A DNA stretch of 24,446 nucleotides from the NCBI GenBank assembly GCA_947468255.1, contig CANIMM010000015.1:1-24446 (forward strand). The letters run 5' to 3'. How positions within the stretch are numbered: the first letter of the stretch is position 1; each line of letters opens with the position of its first letter. This document shows positions 1-7,140 of this stretch, in pieces. A program made the position numbers and the translations under genes. This DNA comes from Chitinophagaceae bacterium (GTDB taxonomy: Bacteria > Bacteroidota > Bacteroidia > Chitinophagales > Chitinophagaceae). The notes below the pieces were generated by a model that was not told where the DNA came from, did not search any database, and saw nothing but the letters and a program-made list of their open reading frames with translations.

Positions 1-609
1 AAATTTCCAATCGAAACCGGTTGTTTTACTAACGGTAACCGTTAATGGCCATCCCAATAAGCCAGACTCCACCAATTTTTTGATGGGTTTCACCGGGCTC
101 TTCATACCGTAAAAGTTATCTGAAAATCTGAACCAGGTATTAAGGCGAAACATTCTTCCATATTGTTTTACCGCTTCTACTACCCGCTTGCCTTCACCAA
201 TCGTTCTTGTCATTGGTTTTTCACACCAAATATCTTTACCTGCCTTCGCTGCATCAATCGATATAATGCCATGCCAATGGGGAGGTGTGGCAATATGTAC
301 AATATCTACTTCGGGCAGTGCTATCAATTCATGATGGTTCTGAAAAGTTTTTACTCCGCCGCCAATCATTTCAGCCGCTTGCTTCAAATGCGCTGTATCT
401 ACATCACAAATAGCTACTACCCTTGTTCCGGCATAGGGAATATGCCCACGACCCATGCCGCCCACTCCAACAATGCCTTTTGTAAGTTGATCACTAGGTG
501 GAATAAACCCTCTACCTAATACGTGCCTAGGCACGATGGAAAAGCCTGCGATAACTGTTGCTGAATTACGCAGGAACCGAAGCCTGCTTTTTTGAGAAGT
601 TGGTTTCAT
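1..609 (-). CDS. Gfo/Idh/MocA family oxidoreductase, exported (C-terminus outside window)
   Basis: The gene starts with ATG at 609 and stays open to the window edge, giving the first 203 residues. An N-terminal signal-like segment (SRLRFLRNSATVIAGFSIV, residues 8-26) precedes a Rossmann fold with the dinucleotide loop GVGGMGRG (48-55). After ICDVD (67-71) and IATPPHWH (106-113) comes the family's catalytic-lysine motif CEKP, with K131. These features mark an NAD(P)-dependent sugar oxidoreductase or a relative. Secreted members are common in Bacteroidota and are normally Tat substrates. Here the two arginines are split (SRLRFL rather than SRRxFL), so the export route is less certain. It lies 232 bases downstream of the exported TIM-barrel gene on the same strand, so the two may act on the same sugar. 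The substrate cannot be read from the sequence. Confidence 0.9.
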   Translation of the reverse strand, partial: MKPTSQKSRLRFLRNSATVIAGFSIVPRHVLGRGFIPPSDQLTKGIVGVGGMGRGHIPYAGTRVVAICDVDTAHLKQAAEMIGGGVKTFQNHHELIALPEVDIVHIATPPHWHGIISIDAAKAGKDIWCEKPMTRTIGEGKRVVEAVKQYGRMFRLNTWFRFSDNFYGMKSPVKPIKKLVESGLLGWPLTVTVSKTTGFDWKF

Positions 610-841
610 GTTTTCAAAAAATTTTTCTTGAATGATTGATTAGGAAATTGATGCATTTTGGTTGCTAACTGCTTTCCGCTAGAAATTTGAATAAAAACTA
701 TCTACAGATATAAACCAGCTATAAACATACAGTTTATTCTGCAGTTACGGATTAATGAGTTGCTATTTTTTTTGAAGAAGCCATTCCATCGCCTTCCAAG
801 CGCAAGTTGGCCATTATTTTATTTTTTTAGATCTATTAAAA
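610..841. other. Spacer between two minus-strand genes, no gene seen
   Basis: This 232-base AT-rich spacer separates the TIM-barrel gene from the oxidoreductase. I found no terminator hairpin and no TAnnTTTG -7 box on the minus strand, so the sequence does not settle whether the two genes share a transcript. A 16-codon open stretch at 763-813 has protein-like composition but no start codon. Confidence 0.4.
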
Positions 842-1723
842 TTATAACGCATTTTGATACTTTCTTTTAAAACTATTCCAGGTATCGAGTGATTGAGAAA
901 GCGCCGCTTGGGCATCTACTTTAATATTGTAACACTGCAATCCAAACATTCCATTATACCCCTTATTTTTTACCAATTGAACGAAATCATAGGTATTAAA
1001 ACTTCCAGCGCCAAGGGGTTGTATCAGCCTATTCCAATCCATATTTTTGGTATTGCCGGAATCAGCTCCGCAGATAGAAACCATCATTAGATAGGGCATG
1101 ACCCTGGTTACCGCTGCTTCGATTTGCTCCTGCCCTTCAACCTTAAGGAAATGACAGAGATTAAAAACTATCCCAATATTGGAACGGCCGGCCATTGTAG
1201 CAATTTTCAAAGCATGGTCAATGGATTCGCAGTAAAGTGAAAAATGAGGATAGATTGCAAGCTTTACATGGTAGTCGGCCGCATAATCCGCCAATTCAGT
1301 AAGTATTTCAACTAATTTCACATCGCCTTCTAAATGGCTGTTCTTGTATAATTTACTGTTGATGGGAAATGTGATTAAAAGATTGCGGTCCTTAGCATCC
1401 CTAATAATTTTTTTTAGTTGTGTGTCGCCATGGACAATCCCCTGATCAATGTTTAATTCAATGTACATTTCGGGCAATTCCAAGCCTTCTCGATCGAGTG
1501 CTTTTCGAAACTCAAAATAATTTTCTTCGCCACTCCCCGAAATAGCTTTATAGCCAATTTTTTTTACCAAGGCTGCTTGATCCTCAAAACTTTTAGGTGC
1601 ATTGGGAAGATTCATTGCATTTCCAAAGCAATAAAAGGGGTTGTTGAACTCCTTAATTTGTGCAAAGCAACCCATCGATAAATTGGCTACTATCATCACC
1701 AATACCATTGAAATCCCTTTCAT
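842..1723 (-). CDS. Exported sugar phosphate isomerase/epimerase-like TIM-barrel protein
   Basis: I chose the ATG at 1723 (293 residues) because it places a clean signal peptide, MKGISMVLVMIVANLSMGCFAQ, at the N-terminus. An upstream ATG at 1756 would add 11 polar residues before it. Cleavage is expected after CFA. The mature part resembles the xylose-isomerase-like AP-endonuclease-2 fold: ELNIDQG, then YPHFSLYCES, then IGIVFNLCHFLKVEG, and near the end GYNGMFGLQCYNI. The NLCHFL and GLQCYNI motifs are typical of secreted Bacteroidota and Planctomycetes members whose substrates are mostly unknown. The family includes isomerases, epimerases and enzymes acting on 3-keto sugars. A Gfo/Idh/MocA oxidoreductase follows on the same strand, a pairing that fits sugar oxidation followed by rearrangement or cleavage. 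The function is inferred from fold and context only. Confidence 0.82.
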   Translation of the reverse strand: MKGISMVLVMIVANLSMGCFAQIKEFNNPFYCFGNAMNLPNAPKSFEDQAALVKKIGYKAISGSGEENYFEFRKALDREGLELPEMYIELNIDQGIVHGDTQLKKIIRDAKDRNLLITFPINSKLYKNSHLEGDVKLVEILTELADYAADYHVKLAIYPHFSLYCESIDHALKIATMAGRSNIGIVFNLCHFLKVEGQEQIEAAVTRVMPYLMMVSICGADSGNTKNMDWNRLIQPLGAGSFNTYDFVQLVKNKGYNGMFGLQCYNIKVDAQAALSQSLDTWNSFKRKYQNAL

Positions 1724-2199
1724 ATTTGTTGATTTATTTTTTACTGCAAAACCCAATCGTACACAAACTGTTTTGTCTGATTAATTCAAGCAACAAATTA
1801 CGGCATTGAATGAATACTATTTAAAATAACAATGCCCATTTCGGAAATGCCCATTATTGCGCTATAATTCAACGAATTTATCCAGGATAAGTGAATCAAT
1901 GCTTATTTTCACCTAGCCAAATAGATACCCTATTGCCATTTGGTAAACAATAAAAAGTATAGTAAAACTATCATTATTGCTAAAAAAATTTAGGCATACT
2001 GTACTAAAATGAATATTTTCATATATCAAACCCCAGTGGGTGGTATTTGAATGTAAAATTTGAATTAACCCAATCGGAACTCGTCGATTGGGTTAGCCAT
2101 GTTTACAGCAATGGGGAAATAGAAAAAATCATTCCACTTAGCAGTGAAATCAATTAGCGCAGTACTAGCATTTATTTAAAACCTTACAAAAAATACCGA
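1724..2199. other. Divergent intergenic region, no gene seen
   Basis: About 476 bases lie between the divergently transcribed TIM-barrel gene and the FAD oxidoreductase. No open frame with coding character was found. The region is AT-rich and holds one clear dyad at 2066-2095. Promoters for both flanking genes should lie here, but no exact TAnnTTTG -7 box was found on either strand. Confidence 0.5.
2066..2095. promoter_or_regulatory. 11-bp inverted repeat upstream of the FAD/GcvT gene
   Basis: TAACCCAATCG at 2066-2076 is matched exactly by CGATTGGGTTA at 2085-2095, with an 8-base loop. It lies 104 bases before the ATG at 2200. No T-tract follows, so an operator or a leader hairpin is more likely than a terminator. 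The role is unproven. Confidence 0.4.
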
Positions 2200-4644
2200 A
2201 TGAAAAATTTTCCAACCCGTGCCAAAATTGTAATTATCGGAGGTGGCGTAGCCGGTGCATCGATAGCTTATCATTTGGCTGTGAGGGGTGAAACAGATGT
2301 GGTAATCCTTGAACGCGGTGAACTGACTAGTGGCTCCACGTTTCATTCGGCAGGTCTGGTTGGTCAATTAAGAGGATCCGTATCACTTACTTCCATGATG
2401 ATGTATAGTGCTGAACTATACCGAAAACTAGCCAGTAATCCAGACACCGATCCCGGTTGGATAGAATGCGGAGGTATCCGACTTGCTTGCACACCTGAGC
2501 GGGTGCAGGAATTAAAAAGACAGGTGGGCTGGGCAAAAACATTTGGGCTTCCCCTAGAAGAAATTACTCCCGATGAGGCACAAACGCTTTTTCCATTGAT
2601 GTCGACTGAACATGTATTGGCTGCCACCTATTTACCTACCGACGGTTATTTAGACCCAAGCCTACTTTGTAATTCACTGGCCAATGAAGCAAAAAGAATG
2701 GGAGTGCAGGTGTTTCAGCAAACCCGTGTACTTGCCATTACTACCCACAACAACCAAGTGGTGTCGGTAACCACTGATAAGGGGATAATTGAAACTGAAA
2801 TGGTAGTTGCCGCGGCTGGACTTTATACTCCCGAAATAGGCCGTATGGTGGGAGTTCGGGTACCCATCGTACCAATGAGCCATCAATATATGGTCACTTC
2901 CGCATTCAGGGAGGTGAATAAAAATACGCCGCGCTTACCCACTTTGCGCGATCCCGACAACCTAGTATATTATCGCGAAGATGGGGCGGGCTTGGTGATG
3001 GGGGGATATGAAAGACAATCTGCCCCCGCGTTCTTAAATGATCAATTGCTGGACCAAGTGCCAGCTGATTTCAATGGAAAACTGCTGACGGAAGATTGGA
3101 GTCGTCTAGAAGAAATTGCTGTTAACTCTGCGATGCGCGTGCCTGCAATGGAGCATGCGCCGATCCGAAAAATAATCAATGGGCCAGAAGCTTTTACACC
3201 CGACAATGAATTCTGCATGGGACAATCGGCTGTGAAAGGATTTTTTGTAGCGGCTGGATTTTGTGCTCATGGCATTGCGGCTGCAGGTGGTGTTGGTAGG
3301 GAAATGGCTGCATGGCTTATGGATGGAGCACCTACCATGGATCTTTGGGAAATGGACATTCGCAGATTCGGTGCTCAATACCAATCCCCTTCCTTTACAT
3401 TGGCAAAAGTAGTGGAGAACTATGAAAGCTACTACGATATCCGCTACCCTGGTGATGACCGCCAAGCCGGAAGGCCACTGAAGATGAGTAGTGCATATGA
3501 TTGGCATAAAAACCATCAGGCGGTATTTGGAGAAAAATCTGGATGGGAGCGGGTCAATTATTATGCAGCAAATGAAAACGCTGATTTTGAATCACTCCGA
3601 CCCACCGGCTGGGCGGGCAAAAACTGGAGTACTGCCATCGTTACCGAAGCCATGGCTACCAGAGAAAAAATTGGACTCTATGACGAGTCTTCCTTTTCTA
3701 AAATCGAAATTAAAGGACCCGGTGCCGCAGCATATTTAGAATTTTTATGTTCCAACCATGTCAATAAAGGACCCGGACAAGTTACCTACACCCAAATGCT
3801 TAACCAGCATGGTGGCATTGAAAGTGATGTAACTGTTACTCAAATTGACTCAGATACTTTTAGAATGATCTCCGGCACCGCTTTGCATAGCCATGATATG
3901 GCCTGGCTTACAGAACATTTGCCAACCGATGGATCTGTAACGCTCCGTGATCTAACGGCATCGCTTACCTGCTTTGGCATCTGGGGGCCATCTGTTAGAA
4001 CCATGCTATCGGCCATTACCCAGCAGGATTTATCAACAGAGGCCTTTCCTTATTTATCCATGAGAGCAACTACCCTCGGAAATTATAAAGTACAATTGGT
4101 AAGAGTAACTTTTGTAGGTGAATTGGGCTATGAAATATATACCGATGCAGCCAATGGATTGGCGGTATGGGAATTGCTTTGGAAAACAGGACAGCCATTT
4201 GGCATCGTTGCTTGTGGATACAAAGCAATTGATTCGCTCAGATCTGAGAAGGGGTATCTCTATTGGGGTTCCGATATCAGTCCGGATGAAACGCCCTATG
4301 AGGCAGGCTTAGGATTTGCAGTAGCCAAGGACAAAGCTTTTCTTGGAAAGCAAGCTTTGCTGGGACACCACCCAACAAAAAAACTAGTAACCATGCTATT
4401 GGAGGATCCAAAAGCAATCGTATTGAGCAATGAGCCGGTAAGAATCAATGACACCATTTTGGGCCGGGTTACCACCGGATCTTATGGCGCAAGCATTCAA
4501 TCATCGATTGCTTTTGCCTACTTACCCATTGAATACACAAGCATCGGCACACAAGCCGAGGTATTGGTATTTGGCAATTGGATCAAGGCTACGATTGTAA
4601 AAAGCCCTTTGTATGATCCGAAGGGATTAAGGGTTAGGAGTTGA
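2200..4644 (+). CDS. FAD-dependent oxidoreductase / GcvT fusion (dimethylglycine or sarcosine dehydrogenase family)
   Basis: This 814-residue protein has the two-part layout and length of dimethylglycine/sarcosine dehydrogenases. Residues 9-400 form a DAO-type FAD domain: IIGGGVAGASIAYHL binds the ADP moiety, and SGSTFHSAG carries a histidine (H49) matching the position where these enzymes hold FAD covalently. A linker follows, then a GcvT-like folate-binding half with YTQMLNQHGGIESDVTV, GELGYEIY and DSLRSEKGYLYWG, and a C-terminal GcvT barrel. Family enzymes oxidatively demethylate N-methylglycines and pass the one-carbon unit to tetrahydrofolate. No signal peptide is seen, so it should be cytoplasmic. 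It has no partner gene here for glycine cleavage or betaine use, and its exact substrate is unknown. The ATG follows an A-rich leader. Confidence 0.9.
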   Translation: MKNFPTRAKIVIIGGGVAGASIAYHLAVRGETDVVILERGELTSGSTFHSAGLVGQLRGSVSLTSMMMYSAELYRKLASNPDTDPGWIECGGIRLACTPERVQELKRQVGWAKTFGLPLEEITPDEAQTLFPLMSTEHVLAATYLPTDGYLDPSLLCNSLANEAKRMGVQVFQQTRVLAITTHNNQVVSVTTDKGIIETEMVVAAAGLYTPEIGRMVGVRVPIVPMSHQYMVTSAFREVNKNTPRLPTLRDPDNLVYYREDGAGLVMGGYERQSAPAFLNDQLLDQVPADFNGKLLTEDWSRLEEIAVNSAMRVPAMEHAPIRKIINGPEAFTPDNEFCMGQSAVKGFFVAAGFCAHGIAAAGGVGREMAAWLMDGAPTMDLWEMDIRRFGAQYQSPSFTLAKVVENYESYYDIRYPGDDRQAGRPLKMSSAYDWHKNHQAVFGEKSGWERVNYYAANENADFESLRPTGWAGKNWSTAIVTEAMATREKIGLYDESSFSKIEIKGPGAAAYLEFLCSNHVNKGPGQVTYTQMLNQHGGIESDVTVTQIDSDTFRMISGTALHSHDMAWLTEHLPTDGSVTLRDLTASLTCFGIWGPSVRTMLSAITQQDLSTEAFPYLSMRATTLGNYKVQLVRVTFVGELGYEIYTDAANGLAVWELLWKTGQPFGIVACGYKAIDSLRSEKGYLYWGSDISPDETPYEAGLGFAVAKDKAFLGKQALLGHHPTKKLVTMLLEDPKAIVLSNEPVRINDTILGRVTTGSYGASIQSSIAFAYLPIEYTSIGTQAEVLVFGNWIKATIVKSPLYDPKGLRVRS

Positions 4645-4647
4645 TGC

Positions 4648-4730
4648 GGGGTTTAGGGGTTTAGGTGTTTAGAGGTTTAGGAGTTTAGGAGTTTAGAAGT
4701 TTAGGGGTTTAGAGTTTAGGGGTTTAGGCC
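4648..4730. repeat. Degenerate TTTAG octamer tandem array
   Basis: Ten TTTAG cores lie head to tail from 4652 to 4727. Nearly all are spaced 8 bases apart, with one 7-base unit. The three linker bases vary among GGG, GTG, AGG, GAG and AAG. The array fills the gap between two convergent genes, and its right end supplies the last codons and stop of the minus-strand gene. It resembles a plant-type telomere repeat by chance of composition. In a bacterium it is best read as replication slippage or a mobile short repeat. Confidence 0.85.
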
Positions 4731-5042
4731 CTTTTCCTTTTTTTCAGGTAACAACTCCAATCTCGTCGACTTAAACCTGCCTTTTACTATTTCGCCCGAT
4801 ACTTCTGCCATCCGAATTGCATTGCAAAATCCATCCTTTGCATGGGCATCCCCTTTCGAATCAATGTTGAAGCCATCTACAAAATATGCCTTCCCCTTCA
4901 TTCTAATTGCAAGGTCGCAGTCCTTACCCGGGAGTCCAAATTGGCATTGGCCACAGGCCACTTCTACTATCTGAGCCTGTTTTTGGCAATACACTTGCCC
5001 GGCTATGAAGTGGACAAGTAGCAAGAAGATGATTTTTTTCAA
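4716..5042 (-). CDS. Small exported cysteine-rich protein, DUF6370-like, TTG start
   Basis: The 108-residue product begins with a signal peptide (KKIIFLLLVHFIAGQVYC). It continues with VACGQCQFGLPGKDCDL, then GKAYFVDGFNID and DGFCNAIRMAEVSGEIVKGRF. Five cysteines, one of them in the signal peptide region, suggest metal binding or disulfides outside the cytoplasm. The pattern matches small Bacteroidota proteins that I associate with DUF6370, whose function is unknown. The start is TTG at 5040-5042: the frame has an in-frame stop (TAA) 24 bases upstream and no ATG or GTG between, and the signal peptide begins right here. The last residues, GLNP, and the stop come from the TTTAG array, so the natural C-terminus may have been replaced when the array formed. 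Confidence 0.75.
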   Translation of the reverse strand: MKKIIFLLLVHFIAGQVYCQKQAQIVEVACGQCQFGLPGKDCDLAIRMKGKAYFVDGFNIDSKGDAHAKDGFCNAIRMAEVSGEIVKGRFKSTRLELLPEKKEKGLNP

Positions 5043-5404
5043 AATGGTAAAATTAAATGGTTAAGAAAAACTTTTTTAAAATATATTATAATAATTATGA
5101 ATATGTAAAAAGAAGTACTATCTTGCACTCGGTTTTTCATAGGATATTGGATTTTAAAGCGGGGCTGGATTTCTATCCGGCCCCTAATTGTAAGCCTAGT
5201 CAAACAGCGTTAATAAATCGTATTAAATGGCACTGTTTAATTAATGAGAATTATTAATATTTTTAAATTATACAAAACAAATAAATGTCATTTATTTGTT
5301 AATAAATAAATGACATTTATTAAACAATTTTAATGGTGTAAATAATTTTATTATTAATATTTGCAAAATAATATAACCCTACCCCTAAAGAAAATTGTAA
5401 ATTT
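5043..5404. other. AT-rich intergenic region holding a double dyad
   Basis: These 362 bases are very AT-rich. They hold the inverted repeat at 5280-5321 and, further right, an imperfect promoter-like TAATATTTG at about 5356-5364 ahead of the next gene. A 66-codon open frame at 5057-5257 has no recognisable features and I do not accept it as a gene. Confidence 0.5.
5280..5321. promoter_or_regulatory. 18-bp perfect inverted repeat made of two 15-bp dyads
   Basis: The arms at 5280-5297 and 5304-5321 are perfect reverse complements with a 6-base GTTAAT centre. Each arm is itself a dyad: ATAAATGTCATTTAT at 5281-5295 and ATAAATGACATTTAT at 5306-5320. Both are 7-1-7 palindromes with centres 25 bp apart. 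Two matching operator-like sites point to a dimeric regulator binding twice, 84 bases upstream of the ATG at 5405. The 7-1-7 layout is the one described for Fur-family boxes, but the bases do not match a known box, so the regulator is unknown. An AT-only hairpin is the alternative. Confidence 0.55.
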
Positions 5405-5680
5405 ATGAATCGAATTAAATTTTTGGAACTGCCCATCCAACTCCAATTAGCTGAACTTTCATCCAACGGCAACTTTATTGACTCCATTATAAAAGGAGTT
5501 TATTTAGTTCGCCTTTTAGAGTATAACAATTACTACGTAGAAACCTATCATCACATTGAAAAAAACAGGATCGATAGCATTGTTGCTTTTGAAAATACCA
5601 ATAAACTTACCCCCTATTTAAAGAAAATAAAATTAGATATTTACCCCCCCCCACAATTATCAGAAATTAATTTAAAATAA
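5405..5680 (+). CDS. Small hypothetical protein (91 aa)
   Basis: The protein has no signal peptide or membrane segment and should be cytoplasmic. It has a compact alpha/beta look: IKFLELPIQLQLAELSSNGN at the start, a middle VYLVRLLEYNNYYVETYHH, then RIDSIVAFENTNKLTPYLKKIKL. Small proteins of this type, with the NYYVE and FENTNKLTPYL motifs, recur in Bacteroidota without assigned function; that is from memory. The ATG follows an AT-rich leader and the double dyad at 5280-5321. After the TAA at 5678-5680 the same frame stays open for 62 more codons into the 3' end of the convergent hydrolase gene, which is probably chance. No function is proposed. Confidence 0.65.
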   Translation: MNRIKFLELPIQLQLAELSSNGNFIDSIIKGVYLVRLLEYNNYYVETYHHIEKNRIDSIVAFENTNKLTPYLKKIKLDIYPPPQLSEINLK

Positions 5681-5818
5681 CAAACCAGCATAAATAAGTC
5701 AAATTCTTTTCAGCAATTTTACCAACTACATCGATTTAAGGAGTTAGCAAAATTGTTTAAACCAACTTGTATTCGAGGGATTGAGTGCATCAAGGATGGC
5801 ATTGCAATCATTCCCCAA

Positions 5819-7048
5819 TTATTTTTTTGGGATTGGAAACATATAAATAGCTGCGTCGCCAGGGTCTAACTCCAAGGAATTTTCATACACACTGGCAGGT
5901 ACAATTGATCCATCCTTGAGTACTTTTTTAACCGTATCATTTCCATAAAAAGTAAGATCCATGCTATTTAGAAAATCTTTATTGATGACTACCAAAATGT
6001 AATTTTCACCATTTTCCAATAATGCAACCAAAGCGGGCTTGCCATTTGTTTCCAACACTTTAATCGCATCGGGCAGTGTGGTGAGCCGAACGGTTCCTGT
6101 AGGAATTCTTCCTTTACCCATATGCCTTACCGACACCATTTTTGATCCAAGAAAAACACCTGAAAGGTTTTTAATTTCCTCACTCATCAATTTTATTCTG
6201 TCATAAACCACCGTCCTTTTTCCTGCAGCACTAATGGGTGCGCCTCGCTGATCTTCGATTGATGCTGTTGTGAGAGAAGTGGCTGACCAATAGGTGAAAT
6301 ATTGTATGCCCTGTGCACCATACGCTAAATTGCTATACACCTGCAATCGCATAGCAGCCAAGGTTTGTGGAGTAATGTGCCCTTCATCGTAATTAGTAGT
6401 AAGTGCAAAAGCCCAAAAAGGTTTGCCAGCTTTTTTCGACTCATCAGAAAACGCTTCTAGATTTTCATACCAACTATCAGAAAGTTTTTCTTTTAAAACA
6501 GGATAATAGTCGAAAGAAAGAAATTGCAATGGAATTTGTTTGGCACATTCACTAACATATTCCCGATAGCTACTTGTCCCAAGCCTTGAAGAATCTGCAA
6601 AGTTGGGAAAGAGGTTTACATAGCAAAAATGATTTTTGTCAACCGCTTGAATTCGTCTTGCCCAATTTCCCAACTCAGGGTATGCCACCATCGACGGCTC
6701 GTCTATGAGGTGATACCCCACCACAGCAGGATGATTCATAAAGCGACGAGCCGTTTTTTCAGGATCTGATTTTAATTCGGGGCAGGAAACCACCATTTTC
6801 ATGCCCACTTTTGCCGCTACATCCAATGCTTTTTGCATGGCATCGATATCCGGAAAACCGGTAAACTGTAAAGTGATTCCGGCATCTTTCATTTCTTGAT
6901 AACGAGCAACGGTTGTTTCCCCAGCAGGAATACTATACCATGCCAGAATAGGAATCTGCCCCTTTGAACTTACTCTTTCTTGGGCAGGTACATTTTTGAT
7001 GCAAAGAAATAAAATTGCACAAAACAGTAGGCTATTTTTCAGTTTCAT
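5819..7048 (-). CDS. Secreted TIM-barrel glycoside hydrolase-like protein
   Basis: The 409-residue product starts with a signal peptide ending at about PAQ (residue 23). The mature part reads as a beta/alpha barrel of clan A type: PILAWYSIPAGE, ITLQFTGFPD, KMVVSCPEL, then HPAVVGYHLIDEPS, where E117 sits where the acid/base glutamate of GH5/GH42-like enzymes is expected. LSFDYYPVL, FWAFALTTN and GAQGIQYFTYWS follow, and the last 90 residues look like a beta-sandwich cap. Similar Bacteroidota proteins are often named beta-galactosidase or DUF-type hydrolase without proof. I could not place the second catalytic acid with confidence. It lies 92 bases downstream of a Gfo/Idh/MocA gene on the same strand and may share its transcript. 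A perfect -7 box in the gap could drive it alone. Confidence 0.75.
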   Translation of the reverse strand: MKLKNSLLFCAILFLCIKNVPAQERVSSKGQIPILAWYSIPAGETTVARYQEMKDAGITLQFTGFPDIDAMQKALDVAAKVGMKMVVSCPELKSDPEKTARRFMNHPAVVGYHLIDEPSMVAYPELGNWARRIQAVDKNHFCYVNLFPNFADSSRLGTSSYREYVSECAKQIPLQFLSFDYYPVLKEKLSDSWYENLEAFSDESKKAGKPFWAFALTTNYDEGHITPQTLAAMRLQVYSNLAYGAQGIQYFTYWSATSLTTASIEDQRGAPISAAGKRTVVYDRIKLMSEEIKNLSGVFLGSKMVSVRHMGKGRIPTGTVRLTTLPDAIKVLETNGKPALVALLENGENYILVVINKDFLNSMDLTFYGNDTVKKVLKDGSIVPASVYENSLELDPGDAAIYMFPIPKK

Positions 7049-7073
7049 TTGATTGAATTTTTATAAGGTAAAG

Positions 7074-7081
7074 CAAACGTA
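7074..7081 (-). promoter_or_regulatory. Candidate -7 box for the hydrolase gene
   Basis: Read on the minus strand this is TACGTTTG, an exact match to the Bacteroidota -7 consensus TAnnTTTG, about 25 bases before the ATG at 7048. No good TTG lies at the right distance upstream, so this is a weaker or internal promoter at best. Confidence 0.3.
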
Positions 7082-7140
7082 TTCTTGAAGGTAGTCTTTT
7101 TTGAAAGCCACCACAAAAAACAGAGCTGTTCAAATATTTA

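Noticed and set aside
163..519. 118-codon plus-strand open frame
   Set aside because: It is antisense to the truncated Gfo/Idh/MocA gene, whose family motifs are clear, and its composition is that of a shadow frame.
763..813. 16-codon minus-strand stretch ending in MEWLLQKK and a stop
   Set aside because: It looks like a C-terminal remnant of a lost gene, but it has no start, is very short, and I cannot match it to a family.
4648..4730. A eukaryotic telomere or contaminating sequence
   Set aside because: The flanking genes are bacterial, the units drift, and the period is 8, not the 7 of TTTAGGG.
5057..5257. 66-codon open frame on the plus strand
   Set aside because: It lies in AT-rich intergenic DNA, has no recognisable motif, and its start touches the leader of the divergent small gene. 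Nothing supports translation.
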